This document shows positions 36,140 through 45,288 of a stretch of 64,000 bases of DNA, piece after piece. Numbering within the stretch: the stretch's first letter is position 1; each line of letters begins with the position of its first letter. This DNA is from Exiguobacterium sp. s146 (GTDB lineage: Bacteria; Bacillota; Bacilli; Exiguobacteriales; Exiguobacteriaceae), in contig NZ_JACSMA010000001.1 in assembly GCF_018618415.1 (NCBI RefSeq), positions 186,001 to 250,000 on the forward strand. The letters run 5' to 3'. The notes below the pieces were generated by a model. That model was not told the origin of the DNA. It ran no database searches and was given only the letters and a program-made list of their open reading frames with translations. Made by a program: the position numbers and the translations under genes.

Positions 36140-36502
36140 ATGTCACGGATGTTGATTGCAGACGACCAAGACGGGATTCGGTTGATGTTGGCGCAAGTGT
36201 TCCAAAACCTCGGCATCGAGGTCGACACGGCGAACGACGGCCAAAACGCTTGGGAAAAGCTCGAACAGAACGGATACGATTTAGTATTGCTCGATATGAA
36301 CATGCCGCGCATGTTCGGCCATGAAGTACTACGCAACATGCGCCAACGGGACATCGACACCCCGGTCATGATTATGACCGCGTTCGGGGAAAAATCGACG
36401 CTCGAAGAAGTGCAACGTCTTGGCATTACCGCGCAATTTGAGAAGCCGTTTGATATTTATCGGATGATCGAAAAAGTGAAGGAAGTCCTCAAAATCACGT
36501 GA
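36140..36502 (+). CDS. spo0F: Single-domain response regulator, Spo0F-like
   Basis: 120 residues, a lone receiver domain. The acidic pocket DDQ near residues 8-10, the phospho-acceptor Asp in LLDMNMP near 53, the Thr in MTAFGE near 81 and the Lys in EKPFD near 103 are all present. The position immediately upstream of fbaA is that of spo0F in Bacillus. If the host is a non-sporulating genus, as suspected, this protein must serve another phosphorelay, so the symbol is given for locus and homology only. Confidence 0.8.
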   Translation: MSRMLIADDQDGIRLMLAQVFQNLGIEVDTANDGQNAWEKLEQNGYDLVLLDMNMPRMFGHEVLRNMRQRDIDTPVMIMTAFGEKSTLEEVQRLGITAQFEKPFDIYRMIEKVKEVLKIT

Positions 36503-36522
36503 TTCGTCACGAAGATGACATA

Positions 36523-36536
36523 TGTAAACGCTTGCG
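36523..36536 (+). promoter_or_regulatory. cre-like site upstream of fbaA
   Basis: TGTAAACGCTTGCG, 12 of 14 matches to TGWAANCGNTNWCA and closely like the site at 16828. It lies about 50 bases before the fbaA -10. Role uncertain. Confidence 0.35.
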
Positions 36537-36567
36537 CAGAGCCATTTCTATGCCCGAATAGCATAGG

Positions 36568-36592
36568 CACACGTTTCGACGTGTGTTATAAT
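36568..36592 (+). promoter_or_regulatory. Palindrome abutting the fbaA -10
   Basis: CACACGT (36568-36574), TTCG, ACGTGTG (36579-36585) is a perfect 7-4-7 inverted repeat ending one base before TATAAT (36587-36592). No good -35 exists, so the palindrome occupies the -35/spacer zone, as expected of a regulator-bound operator. Confidence 0.5.
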
Positions 36593-36659
36593 GGGAACGA
36601 ACTGCACGGGGGCATTTTTCCCAAAGTGCACAATAGCGAACAGACAGGAGGATGTCATT

Positions 36660-37514
36660 ATGCCATTAGTATCAATGACAGAAATGCTTAACAAAGCATT
36701 CGAAGGCAAGTATGCAGTAGGCCAATTCAACATCAACAACCTCGAGTGGACGCAAGCGATTCTTCGCGCTGCGGAAGACGAGAAATCACCAGTTATCCTC
36801 GGTGTATCTGAAGGTGCAGCGAAGTACATGGGTGGCTTCACAACAGTTGTTAAAATGACTGAAGGTCTCATGCACGACTACAACATCACTGTTCCAGTTG
36901 CAATCCACCTCGACCACGGTTCATCTTTCGACAAGTGTAAAGCAGCGATCGACGCTGGTTTCACATCTGTTATGATCGACGGTTCACACCACCCGATCGA
37001 AGAGAACATCGAAATGACGAAACAAGTCGTTGAATACGCACACGCTAAAGGCGCTTCAGTAGAAGCAGAAGTCGGCACAGTCGGCGGCGAAGAAGACGGC
37101 GTTGTTGGCGGCGTACAATACGCTGACCTCGACGAGTGCGTACGTCTCGTGAAAGAAGCGAAAGTTGACGCTCTTGCGGCAGCCCTCGGTTCTGTACACG
37201 GAGAATACCAAGGCGAGCCAAAACTCGGCTTCAAAGAGATGGAAGAAATCGCAGAAGCGACAAAAACTCCACTCGTTCTTCACGGCGGTTCAGGAATTCC
37301 TGAGCACCAAATCAAAAAAGCAATCGAGCTCGGTCACAGCAAAATCAACGTTAACACAGAGTGCCAACAAGAATGGACTCGTGCCGTACGTGAGAAGCTC
37401 AACACGGACTCGAAAGTATATGACCCACGTAAAGTCATCGGCCCTGGTGTCGAAGCGATCTATAACGTCGTTACTGGCAAAATGCGTGAGTTCGGTTCAA
37501 GCAACCAAGCATAA
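36660..37514 (+). CDS. fbaA: Class II fructose-1,6-bisphosphate aldolase
   Basis: Central glycolytic and gluconeogenic aldolase, zinc dependent. 284 residues. Zinc and substrate motifs: [11 protein letters not shown] (His and Asp) near 81, [11 protein letters not shown] near 104, [11 protein letters not shown] (His) near 175, [11 protein letters not shown] (His) near 205, and NVNTECQ. Codon choice shifts to more A/T third positions than its neighbours, as expected for a very highly expressed gene. GGAGGATG precedes the ATG. Confidence 0.97.
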   Translation: MPLVSMTEMLNKAFEGKYAVGQFNINNLEWTQAILRAAEDEKSPVILGVSEGAAKYMGGFTTVVKMTEGLMHDYNITVPVAIHLDHGSSFDKCKAAIDAGFTSVMIDGSHHPIEENIEMTKQVVEYAHAKGASVEAEVGTVGGEEDGVVGGVQYADLDECVRLVKEAKVDALAAALGSVHGEYQGEPKLGFKEMEEIAEATKTPLVLHGGSGIPEHQIKKAIELGHSKINVNTECQQEWTRAVREKLNTDSKVYDPRKVIGPGVEAIYNVVTGKMREFGSSNQA

Positions 37515-37526
37515 TCCTGTCACATC

Positions 37527-37558
37527 AGTCGGTTCTCCCTGTGAGAACCGGCTTTTTT
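37527..37558 (+). terminator. Terminator after fbaA
   Basis: Stem AGTCGGTTCTC / GAGAACCGGCT with a short loop and T6. Confidence 0.85.
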
Positions 37559-37610
37559 GTTGAAACATACAGGAGTAGGGGAACGTATACATATGGAAAG
37601 GGGGAGTTTT

Positions 37611-38441
37611 ATGGTTTATCAAGAACGTCAGACGGAACTGTTTTGGCGCGTGTTTTATGTGTATGGAGCGATTGTATTGATTGGCCTTTCTTTAGCGCTG
37701 GCTGTGGCTCCGCTCGCCTTGATTTATTATTATCCGGTCGCCTGGCTCATCCCGTTGTTGGTGTTTGTGGCCATCGGTGGGTTTGGGGGGTACTGGTTCA
37801 CGAATACGTTTCGTCGCTTATTTTGGAAGGAACGACATCATTCTCGATATGAAGTGACCGCGACACACATCGAAGGCGTGACGTATCGGCACGAGCCAGG
37901 CGAGTCGTTGGAGCAAGTCTTTCCGCTCGCTGACATCAAGCAAGTCGTCTTCTTCCCGGCCATCGTCCGGAAGACGCAGCCGTCGCCGACGGTGCGAATC
38001 GGACGACCGACAGTGGAGCATACGCCGATGCTCGCCATCATGACCGAAGCAGATTCGATGGAAATCTTGTTCGATCAACGCGATCTCGTCGCGTTCGAAC
38101 AGTGGGTTCAGTATTTTGATGAACGTGATGTGCCGCTCTTCTACACGCCGAAACGGCTCTACTGGATTGGGGCGAACATCTCGACACGGCGCGAGCGGTT
38201 CGACATGCTCCGTCGCCCGGAAGAAATCATCCCATTCACGTATACAGGTGACCTCGTGGCAGATGAACAGACGGCGGCCACGGATTGGGTCGAGACACAT
38301 GGATCGGAGCGCTTGAATGAAGGGCCGCACGAGGCGTACTACGTGAAACAGCGCAAGATCATGAAGTGGACGTTCTTCGGGACGATTGCTGGGATTGCAC
38401 TCCTCGCCGGCTCGATGATTGGCATCGCCATGTTGACGTAA
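37611..38441 (+). CDS. Three-TM membrane protein of unknown function
   Basis: 276 residues. Two TM helices lie near the N terminus (about 14-36 and 42-64), a soluble middle of about 180 residues resembling a PH-like or beta-rich domain, and a C-terminal TM (about 252-274). The start at 37611 follows AAAGGGGGAG; an ATG at 37593 is in frame. Inserted between fbaA and tal, which are adjacent in Bacillus. No family recognised with confidence. Confidence 0.6.
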   Translation: MVYQERQTELFWRVFYVYGAIVLIGLSLALAVAPLALIYYYPVAWLIPLLVFVAIGGFGGYWFTNTFRRLFWKERHHSRYEVTATHIEGVTYRHEPGESLEQVFPLADIKQVVFFPAIVRKTQPSPTVRIGRPTVEHTPMLAIMTEADSMEILFDQRDLVAFEQWVQYFDERDVPLFYTPKRLYWIGANISTRRERFDMLRRPEEIIPFTYTGDLVADEQTAATDWVETHGSERLNEGPHEAYYVKQRKIMKWTFFGTIAGIALLAGSMIGIAMLT

Positions 38442-38520
38442 AGGGTGTAGCAATTCCATGACAATTTCCTCATAATAAGGAGTGTAAGCGATCACAACAC
38501 CATTCGAGGAGGAATTGAAC

Positions 38521-39171
38521 ATGCGTTTTTTCATTGACACGGCAAACGTGGAAGACATTAAGAAAGCCCATCAGATGGGCGTCATCGGGGGCGTGACGAC
38601 GAATCCATCACTCGTCGCCAAAGAAGGCGTCGATTTCCATACACGGCTACGCGAAATCTGTGAGATCGTCGGGGATCCCTCGGTCAGTGCGGAAGTTATT
38701 GCGCTCGACGCAGCGGGTATGGTGGAAGAAGGAAAGGAACTTGCGGCCATCGCGCCGAATATTACTGTCAAGGTGCCGATGACGCCAGCAGGCATGGAAG
38801 CGGTCAATACGTTTTCACAGCTCGGCATCAAGACGAACGTGACACTCATCTTTAACGCCAACCAAGCGCTACTCGCGGCTCGGGCCGGCGCGTCATATGT
38901 CTCGCCGTTCATCGGTCGTTTGGATGATATCGGTCAAGATGGTCTTGACCTCGTCGAGACGATTGCCAATATCTTTGCCATCCATGCCATCGAGACAGAG
39001 ATCATCGCAGCTTCCGTTCGCCATCCGGTCCACGTGACGAAAGCGGCCCTCCTTGGAGCCGACATCGCCACGGTACCATACAAAGTCATCGAACAGATGA
39101 TGAAACATCCGCTCACTGACAAAGGGATCGAGCAATTCTTAGCGGATTGGAACAACGCTCAATCCAAATAA
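38521..39171 (+). CDS. tal: Transaldolase (fructose-6-phosphate aldolase-like, short type)
   Basis: 216 residues of the short TalC/MipB type. [13 protein letters not shown] opens the TIM barrel, TTNPSLV follows, the Schiff-base Lys lies in [12 protein letters not shown] near residue 83, and [19 protein letters not shown] is conserved. Links glycolysis and the pentose phosphate pathway. GAGGAGGAA precedes the ATG. Followed closely by the MurA-like gene, as in B. subtilis. Confidence 0.95.
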   Translation: MRFFIDTANVEDIKKAHQMGVIGGVTTNPSLVAKEGVDFHTRLREICEIVGDPSVSAEVIALDAAGMVEEGKELAAIAPNITVKVPMTPAGMEAVNTFSQLGIKTNVTLIFNANQALLAARAGASYVSPFIGRLDDIGQDGLDLVETIANIFAIHAIETEIIAASVRHPVHVTKAALLGADIATVPYKVIEQMMKHPLTDKGIEQFLADWNNAQSK

Positions 39172-39197
39172 GGTTGTCGCAGAAAGGTTTGATCTTC

Positions 39198-40451
39198 GTG
39201 GAAATTCTCCATATCGTAGGACAGCAGAAACTTGAAGGAACAGTTGACATCAGCGGTGCCAAACAGAGCGCCTTGCCTTGTCTCGTCGCAGCACTGTTGA
39301 CGGAAGAACCGGTGACGATTGAGAACGTCCCTGTCATCGAGGACGTCGAAGTGATGCTCAGTCTATTACAAGAACTCGGCGTCGCGATTGAACGGGACGG
39401 GGAGCGGATGACGCTTCATGCGAAAGATGCCGTCGCCATGCCGCTGCTCGGCTCAGAAACGCGTAAAGTCCGAGCCGCTGTCTATTTGCTAGGGGTGTTC
39501 GCGGCTCGTTTTGGGAAAGGGGCCGTCGGGCTTCCCGGTGGATATGCGATTGGTCCACGACCGATCGATCTACATTTGAAGGCACTCGAACGTCTCGGGA
39601 TTAAAGTCGAGAACGAGTCGGGACTGTATCATGTGAACGCCGAAAAACTGGAAGGGAATCGGATCTATCTCGATCTCCGTTCATTCGGGGCGACGGTGAG
39701 CGCCATGCTCGCGGCCGTGCTCGCTGACGGGACGACCGTCATCGAGAACGCAGCCATCGACCCGGAAATCGTCGATGTCGCGACGATGCTCACTTCGATG
39801 GGGGCGCACGTCATCGGGGCGGGCACCGACGAGATTCGCATCAAAGGGGTCGACAAGCTCCATGGTTGTACACATACGCTCATCCCTGATCGGTTAGAGG
39901 CCGGGACGTTCATGATTTATGGCGCGGTCGCGGGCGAAGTGACGGTACGCAACGTCATTCCGACGCATTTAGAAGGCGTCATTCAAAAACTATTGGACTA
40001 TGGGGCCGACGTCGAAGTCGGGGAAGAGACGATCACGGTGCGGGCGAACGCCTTCAAACCGATCGATATCCGTGTCTTCCACTATTCGGGGTATCCGACC
40101 GACTTGCAACCGATCATGTCAGCCGCGCTGTTGAAAGCAAATGGGACGAGTATCGTCACCGACAAGCTGTACGCCCAACGTTTCCGTCATATCGCGGAAA
40201 TGCGGCGCATGAACGCCCAAATCACACTCGAGGACGCTTCGGCCGTCATCCGGGGCGGGACAACGCTCGCCAATGCGGAGATGGAATGTGCGGATGCGCG
40301 GAGCGGGGCAGCCCTCGTGTTAGCGGGACTTCAAGCGAGCGGCGAATCCACCGTGATCCATGCGGAAAAATTGAACGATTCATATGTCGATTTCGTCGGC
40401 AAACTAAAACAACTCGGCGCGCTCGTCTGGGTCGATGAGGTGTCCGAGTAA
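39198..40451 (+). CDS. murZ: UDP-N-acetylglucosamine 1-carboxyvinyltransferase-like protein (MurA2/MurZ) with altered active site
   Basis: The MurA family adds enolpyruvate to UDP-GlcNAc in the first step of peptidoglycan synthesis. 417 residues, normal length, with the two-domain inside-out fold repeats. Lys22 is kept in SGAKQSALP but the usual Asn23 is Gln. The catalytic loop reads [11 protein letters not shown], so Tyr116 stands where nearly all MurA have the fosfomycin-target Cys (codon TAT at 39543-39545). The catalytic Asp in YPTDLQ, Arg in RFRHIAE and Arg in DARSGAAL remain. The start is a GTG at 39198 with a modest AAAGG. The locus is that of murZ, the second paralogue; a normal murA is presumably elsewhere. 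Confidence 0.88.
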   Translation: MEILHIVGQQKLEGTVDISGAKQSALPCLVAALLTEEPVTIENVPVIEDVEVMLSLLQELGVAIERDGERMTLHAKDAVAMPLLGSETRKVRAAVYLLGVFAARFGKGAVGLPGGYAIGPRPIDLHLKALERLGIKVENESGLYHVNAEKLEGNRIYLDLRSFGATVSAMLAAVLADGTTVIENAAIDPEIVDVATMLTSMGAHVIGAGTDEIRIKGVDKLHGCTHTLIPDRLEAGTFMIYGAVAGEVTVRNVIPTHLEGVIQKLLDYGADVEVGEETITVRANAFKPIDIRVFHYSGYPTDLQPIMSAALLKANGTSIVTDKLYAQRFRHIAEMRRMNAQITLEDASAVIRGGTTLANAEMECADARSGAALVLAGLQASGESTVIHAEKLNDSYVDFVGKLKQLGALVWVDEVSE

Positions 40452-40468
40452 AAAAGGGGAGAATTCGG

Positions 40469-41437
40469 GTGGAACGTAGTTTATCAATGGAATTGGTCCG
40501 AGTCACAGAAGCGGCAGCGCTATCTTCGGCTCGTTGGATGGGAAAAGGCTTGAAAGAAGAGGCGGACGACGCGGCGACGACCGCGATGCGTGAAGTGTTC
40601 GATACGATTCCGATGAAGGGGGTCGTGGTCATCGGCGAAGGCGAGATGGACGAGGCACCGATGCTCTATATCGGCGAGAAAGTCGGGAACGGCTATGGCT
40701 CACGCCTTGACGTCGCCGTCGATCCGCTCGAAGGGACGAGCATCGTCGCGACGGGGACGTGGGGAGCGCTCGCCGTTCTCGCCGTCGCCGATGCGGGTGA
40801 TTTGTTGCACGCGCCGGACATGTATATGGACAAGATTGCCGTCGGTCCGGAAGCGGCCGGGTTAATCAGTCTCGACAACTCGATTGAAGAGAATATCGCC
40901 ATCGTCGCCAAGGCGAAGAACAAGAACGTCGAAGACGTCGTCGTCACGATCTTACATCGGGACCGTCACGAAGAGATGATTCAACGCGTCCGCGCGACGG
41001 GTGCCCGCATCAAGTTGATTCCCGACGGAGACGTGGCTGCGGCCATCAACACGGCGTTCCCGAAAACGGGCGTCGATTTGTTGCTCGGCTCTGGCGGTGC
41101 GCCGGAAGGCGTCATCGCGGCTGTCGCGATGAAGTGTCTCGGCGGTGACTTCCAAGGTCGCCTACTTCCTGAAGACGAAGCCCAAGAGAAGCGTTGCCAA
41201 GACATGGGCATCGCCGATACGGGCCGGATTTTGCTGTTAGACGATCTCGTCAAAGGTGAAGATTGTATCTTCGCGGCGACGGGGGTGACGGACGGAGAGC
41301 TCCTCCGTGGCGTCCAGTTCACTGGACAAGGCGGTCAGACGCACTCGGTCGTCATGCGTGCCAAGTCAGGGACGGTCCGCTTCGTCGAAGGCATCCACTC
41401 CTTGAAGAAAAAACCGAAAATGGTCATGAAACCTTAA
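40469..41437 (+). CDS. glpX: Class II fructose-1,6-bisphosphatase
   Basis: Gluconeogenic phosphatase. 322 residues, like B. subtilis GlpX. Metal and substrate motifs: [15 protein letters not shown] near 52, [11 protein letters not shown] near 78 and [12 protein letters not shown] near 189. The GTG at 40469 gives [18 protein letters not shown], the family N terminus, with AAAAGGGGAG upstream. It closes the fbaA-tal-murZ-glpX block and is followed by a terminator. Confidence 0.95.
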   Translation: MERSLSMELVRVTEAAALSSARWMGKGLKEEADDAATTAMREVFDTIPMKGVVVIGEGEMDEAPMLYIGEKVGNGYGSRLDVAVDPLEGTSIVATGTWGALAVLAVADAGDLLHAPDMYMDKIAVGPEAAGLISLDNSIEENIAIVAKAKNKNVEDVVVTILHRDRHEEMIQRVRATGARIKLIPDGDVAAAINTAFPKTGVDLLLGSGGAPEGVIAAVAMKCLGGDFQGRLLPEDEAQEKRCQDMGIADTGRILLLDDLVKGEDCIFAATGVTDGELLRGVQFTGQGGQTHSVVMRAKSGTVRFVEGIHSLKKKPKMVMKP

Positions 41438-41445
41438 TTCTCTCG

Positions 41446-41477
41446 AGCTGTGGACATCGCGTCCACAGCTTTTTTTG
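41446..41477 (+). terminator. Terminator after glpX
   Basis: Perfect stem AGCTGTGGAC / GTCCACAGCT, loop ATCGC, T7. Confidence 0.88.
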
Positions 41478-41538
41478 ATGGGTTGCTACATATTTAACAC
41501 GAGGTAGAACGGGAATAGAGAGTCAGGAGGTGTGTATG

Positions 41539-41876
41539 ATGATTGAAGTGGAATCGCTCGTCAAAACGTTCGGGGTCGCCCTGCAAGAGACCGGAATCGA
41601 CAAAGTGTTGACGGGGCGGGAACTGCTCGTCCAGACGCTCCTCATCTTCTTGTCGACGACGTTCGTCCCGAAAGAGTTGATTGAAGCGGAATGGCTCAAA
41701 GTGGCGGCGACATTCAATCCGACGACGTACATCTTTGAAGGGATGCGCGCCGTCTTGACACAACCGACGATCGACTGGAGTGCGTTATCGGCCGGACTTG
41801 CCGTCGCTGGGCGATGAGCGTCATCATGGTCGTGTTCGCAGCGACGAACGCACGCGGTGCCTTGAAACAAAAATGA
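41539..41876 (+). pseudogene. Decayed DrrA/DrrB-type ABC transporter (ATPase start fused to permease end)
   Basis: After AGGAGGTG and an ATG the protein reads MIEVESLVKTFG, the start of a drug-type ABC ATPase. It then jumps to VALQETGIDKVLTGRELLVQ, the Q-loop region of that ATPase. It then jumps to the last quarter of an ABC-2 permease (LIFLSTTFVPKELI, TFNPTTYIFEGMRAVL). The frame ends at 41817, but the true permease C terminus (MSVIMVVFAATNARGALKQK) continues one frame over to 41876. So at least two internal deletions and a frameshift have reduced two genes to a relic. Confidence 0.75.
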
Positions 41877-41887
41877 CGAGCAGGGAT

Positions 41888-42307
41888 TCACCCCCGCTCG
41901 TCCTGGTCGATCATAAACGTCACAATCAAAAACAGTATAAAACTGATTAAGGAGACCGTTCCCCCGATGATGAAATACACGAGGGTGACGGTCTCATTCC
42001 ATTGGAACGGGTTCATCGTGTAAAACCACATCCCGCTCGTCAATCCGATTGATCCGATGACGGCCGTCCCCCCGTGAATCGTGACGAGCAGTTGGCTCCG
42101 GACCGCGTATGAGCGATAGAACACACCCCAGGCGAAGATTGATAACCAACCGGCAAGCAGAATGTGGGCGTGAATCGGACGAAAGGCATAACTGCCGGCA
42201 CCCGACATATGCGACCCAAGCGCTGTCCCGATGACACCGAACAGCGCGGCGAGGCGAATCAAGCGAAGACTCCAAATCTCTTCCATGGCATAGTACAACT
42301 CCTTCAA
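41888..42307 (-). CDS. Small four-TM protein resembling a haem-copper oxidase subunit I fragment
   Basis: 139 residues with four TM segments. The stretch RPIHAHILLAGWLSIFAWGVFYR near residues 43-65 resembles the region around a haem-ligating His in NO reductase and cbb3-type oxidase large subunits, and a second His occurs in VTIHGGTAV. Stand-alone proteins of this size with an HAH..L.GW motif occur in Bacilli and are often annotated as oxidase-like, but full oxidase machinery is absent here. Function unknown. Alone on the minus strand. Confidence 0.55.
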   Translation of the reverse strand: MKELYYAMEEIWSLRLIRLAALFGVIGTALGSHMSGAGSYAFRPIHAHILLAGWLSIFAWGVFYRSYAVRSQLLVTIHGGTAVIGSIGLTSGMWFYTMNPFQWNETVTLVYFIIGGTVSLISFILFLIVTFMIDQDERG

Positions 42308-42355
42308 CGTGATGGCTTTATCGTAACGAAGCCAGATGAACGGAAGATGAACGAA

Positions 42356-42394
42356 TGCAAAAAAACGACCCAGTTCCGATGAGCTGGGTCGTTT
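42356..42394 (-). terminator. Terminator of the NlpC/P60 gene
   Basis: Stem AACGACCCAG / CTGGGTCGTT, followed on the minus strand by a T7 run. Confidence 0.8.
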
Positions 42395-42405
42395 GATCGT
42401 TTGAA

Positions 42406-43107
42406 TTAGAGGTATGATCCTGCACCGACGTAACGTGGTGCCCAGTAACCTGATGTGAAGCTCGCGTATTTAACGCCGCCTGTTTCAGAGTTGATCATTT
42501 GTGTTTTGCTGAGTGCCATTCCAACGTGTTGAATCGTTCTTCCGTTATGTGAGAAGAACACGAGGTCGCCGGCTTGAATCGCTGACTTCGAAACTTTTTT
42601 CGAGTTGGCGTATTGCGAGCGTGAATCACGTGGGATTGATTTGTTGATGGCTTTCTTGTAAACGTGACCTGTGTAACCAGAGCAGTCAAAGCCAGAAGTT
42701 GTCGTTCCGCCATAACGGTACGGTGTACCGAGGTACTTCTTCGATTCAGCGACGAGTTTCGTACGAGCGCTTGATGCTGAAGCAGTTGTGACTTTCTTTG
42801 CAGTAGCTGTCTTCGTGTTAGGCTTCAAGTACGTGTAAGTTGATGAAGCCGAGATATAACGGTGAGTCCCTTTGTAGTTGATTTTATAGAACGAACCAAC
42901 TTTGCCAAGGTATGTATAGCGTTGGCCTTTGTTCATCGTTGTCGTGACTTTCGATTTGAGCGACGGTGCTGTGCGGATGTTCAAGCCGTTGACTTTCGAG
43001 TAAGCGAATGTCCCGGTAGCGGCTTCTGCTTGTTCACCTGTTGTGAAAGCAAGACCCGAGAAAGCGAGAGTGGCAGCGACGATGATAGATGCGAAGCGCT
43101 TTAACAT
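42406..43107 (-). CDS. Secreted NlpC/P60 peptidoglycan endopeptidase with SH3 domain
   Basis: 233 residues. Signal peptide of about 29 residues (MLKRFASIIVAATLAFSG, then AEA cleavage). One bacterial SH3 domain, about 34-95, with GLNIRTAPSLKSKV. A Ser/Thr/Ala/Lys linker, then NlpC/P60 from about 113 with the catalytic Cys in YGGTTTSGFDCSGY and His in IQHVGMAL. It should cut the D-Glu to diamino acid bond in wall peptides. A/T-rich codon choice suggests high expression. GGAGGG precedes the ATG on the minus strand. Confidence 0.93.
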   Translation of the reverse strand: MLKRFASIIVAATLAFSGLAFTTGEQAEAATGTFAYSKVNGLNIRTAPSLKSKVTTTMNKGQRYTYLGKVGSFYKINYKGTHRYISASSTYTYLKPNTKTATAKKVTTASASSARTKLVAESKKYLGTPYRYGGTTTSGFDCSGYTGHVYKKAINKSIPRDSRSQYANSKKVSKSAIQAGDLVFFSHNGRTIQHVGMALSKTQMINSETGGVKYASFTSGYWAPRYVGAGSYL

Positions 43108-43484
43108 ATTGTATTTCCCTCCGTTTTTTAAAATAAAACCCTAAGTGGCTATTATGATCGATGTGTGTCAACTAAGTTAGAGCACAAATTGCGGATATTA
43201 CCCGGTTTCCTGTGCAAATAAACTATATCATGCGCAAGACCGATAGCATTTTTCAATCACAAGACAAAAACGATTTTCTTGTAACATATTTGAAACAATA
43301 TGCGAGAATAGAGACTTTTTTGTTACAAAGAAAGAGAAAAGACTGTTATGTTTTCAACAACAGGGGAATAGACTGACATGAAGCCATTTTTCAAACAGTG
43401 ACGGTTTGTCAGAAGTGTGATTAGATGAATGAGGACTGAACGTTAATTTTTGAAATATAGAATCATGAAAGACAGGTGACTTGA
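43108..43484. other. Intergenic region between divergent NlpC/P60 and rho genes
   Basis: 377 AT-rich bases with the promoters and leaders of two divergent genes. I see a WalR-like half match (TGTAAC-N5-TGAAAC at 43280-43296) and poly-T tracts but no reliable promoter, terminator or gene. Confidence 0.4.
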
Positions 43485-44825
43485 ATGAGTCCAACGACTG
43501 AACCGGCAAAAAACTACACGCTTCGGGAACTCGAGACGAAGACGTTGAAAGAGTTATATGAGATTGCGAAAGAAGTGAACGTGCCTCAATATCGCGAGGC
43601 GCGTAAACGTGAACTCATGTTCCGGATATTAAAATCACAGGCCGAATCAAAAGATCTTTATTTTCTTGAAGGAATCCTTGAGATTATTCCGCCGAACCCA
43701 CAGTCGCAAAACGATGGCGGTTTTGGCTTTCTGCGCCCCATCAATTACTCGCAATCGTCTGAAGACATTTATATCGCAGCCTCGCAAATCCGCCGCTTCA
43801 ACCTCCGTAACGGCGACCTTGTGACGGGTAAAGTCCGGAAGCCGAAAGAAAATGAGCGGTTCCAAGGGCTCCTCAGCGTCGAGGCGGTCAACGGAGAGAC
43901 GACGGATTCGACGCGCAACCGGGACTACTTCCCGGCGCTCACCCCGATTTATCCGGAGCGACAGATGGTGCTCGAGACAGAGCCGAATCACTTGTCGGTC
44001 CGCGTCATGGACATGATCGCGCCCGTCGGTTTCGGGCAACGTGGTTTGATTGTCGCGCCGCCAAAGGCAGGGAAGACGTCTCTCTTGAAAGAGATTGCCA
44101 ATTCGATTACGACGAACCATCCAAACGTCGAATTGATCATCCTGTTGATTGATGAGCGTCCGGAAGAAGTGACGGACATCCAACGTTCAGTGCCGGGCGC
44201 AGACGTCGCCTACTCGACGTTTGACGAGACGCCGGAAAACCATGCCCGCATCTCGGAACTCGTTCTCGAACGGGCGATGCGCCTCGTCGAACATAAGAAA
44301 GACGTTGTCATCTTGCTCGACTCGATTACGCGTCTGACACGGGCATACAACTTGTCAGTCCCGCCGAGCGGACGTACCCTCTCGGGCGGGATTGACCCGG
44401 CCGCGTTCCATAAACCGAAGAAATTCTTCGGAGCGGCCCGCAATATCGAGGACGGCGGCAGTTTGACGATTCTCGGTACGGCGCTCGTTGATACGGGTTC
44501 GCGCATGGACGATGTCATCTATGAAGAGTTCAAAGGAACCGGCAATATGGAGCTGCACCTCGACCGCAAACTAGCGGAACGTCGGATTTTCCCGGCCATT
44601 GACATTCGTCGCTCGGGAACACGCAAGGAAGAATTGCTACTCGGCAAAGGCGAACTCGACTCGCTTTGGACAATTCGTCGCACAATGAACGAATCGCCAG
44701 ACTTCGTCGATCAGTTCTTGCGCCGGGTCCGCGAAACGAAAACGAACCTCGACTTTTTTGTGGCGCTTGAGGCCGATAAGAAAAAGAGTCGACGCCCGGT
44801 GAAAAAAACGAAAACGGACTTGTAA
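43485..44825 (+). CDS. rho: Transcription termination factor Rho
   Basis: Hexameric RNA-dependent ATPase. 446 residues. N-terminal helical and cold-shock-like RNA-binding domain (DGGFGFLRP near 77), Walker A APPKAGKTSLLKE near 190, LLIDERPEEVTD near 225, Walker B VVILLDSITRLTRAYN near 270 and the R-loop GSLTILGTALVDTGS. The C-terminal Lys/Arg-rich tail (KKKSRRPVKKTK) is longer than in B. subtilis Rho. Position between glpX and rpmE is conserved in Bacillales. Confidence 0.97.
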   Translation: MSPTTEPAKNYTLRELETKTLKELYEIAKEVNVPQYREARKRELMFRILKSQAESKDLYFLEGILEIIPPNPQSQNDGGFGFLRPINYSQSSEDIYIAASQIRRFNLRNGDLVTGKVRKPKENERFQGLLSVEAVNGETTDSTRNRDYFPALTPIYPERQMVLETEPNHLSVRVMDMIAPVGFGQRGLIVAPPKAGKTSLLKEIANSITTNHPNVELIILLIDERPEEVTDIQRSVPGADVAYSTFDETPENHARISELVLERAMRLVEHKKDVVILLDSITRLTRAYNLSVPPSGRTLSGGIDPAAFHKPKKFFGAARNIEDGGSLTILGTALVDTGSRMDDVIYEEFKGTGNMELHLDRKLAERRIFPAIDIRRSGTRKEELLLGKGELDSLWTIRRTMNESPDFVDQFLRRVRETKTNLDFFVALEADKKKSRRPVKKTKTDL

Positions 44826-44907
44826 ATCCGTGAAGCGGGTGCTATTATATTCTAGTGAACTTTCTCTAGGTTGAAAGAATACTTAGGGCCGAAGGAGTTG
44901 AAAAGCA

Positions 44908-45150
44908 ATGAAACAAGGAATCCACCCAGAATACCGTAAAGTCGTATTCATGGACTCGACGACTGAGTTCAAATTCATCTCTGGTTCGACTCGTTATTCT
45001 AACGAGACAATCACGATGGAAGATGGTAACGAATACCCACTCATCCGTGTCGATGTATCTTCTGACTCGCACCCGTTCTACACAGGTCGCCAGAAATTCG
45101 CATCTGCGGACGGTCGTATCGAGCGCTTCAACAAGAAGTACCAACGTTAA
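44908..45150 (+). CDS. rpmE2: Ribosomal protein L31 type B
   Basis: 80 residues beginning [19 protein letters not shown]. It lacks the CxxC zinc-binding pairs of L31 type A, so it is the zinc-independent form. In B. subtilis the zinc form rpmE occupies this locus. A/T-leaning codons suggest strong expression. AAGGAG is about 10 bases before the ATG. Confidence 0.96.
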   Translation: MKQGIHPEYRKVVFMDSTTEFKFISGSTRYSNETITMEDGNEYPLIRVDVSSDSHPFYTGRQKFASADGRIERFNKKYQR

Positions 45151-45168
45151 TCGTCAACTTGTATGCAC

Positions 45169-45199
45169 ACCGCTTAGGGATTGCCCTTGGCGGTTTTTA
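45169..45199 (+). terminator. Terminator after rpmE2
   Basis: Imperfect stem ACCGC...GGG / CCC...GCGGT followed by T5. Confidence 0.65.
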
Positions 45200-45288
45200 T
45201 TTTCTCTATAATAGAAGTCAACCCTTTTTCTTCAAGAAAAAGATGGGTATAATCGGGAAGCGATTAACGAAGGAGAGGGCGAAGTAAA

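Noticed and set aside
43280-43296. WalR-type direct repeat upstream of the NlpC/P60 gene
   Set aside because: TGTAAC is right but the second half is TGAAAC and it lies about 170 bases from the gene; too weak to call.
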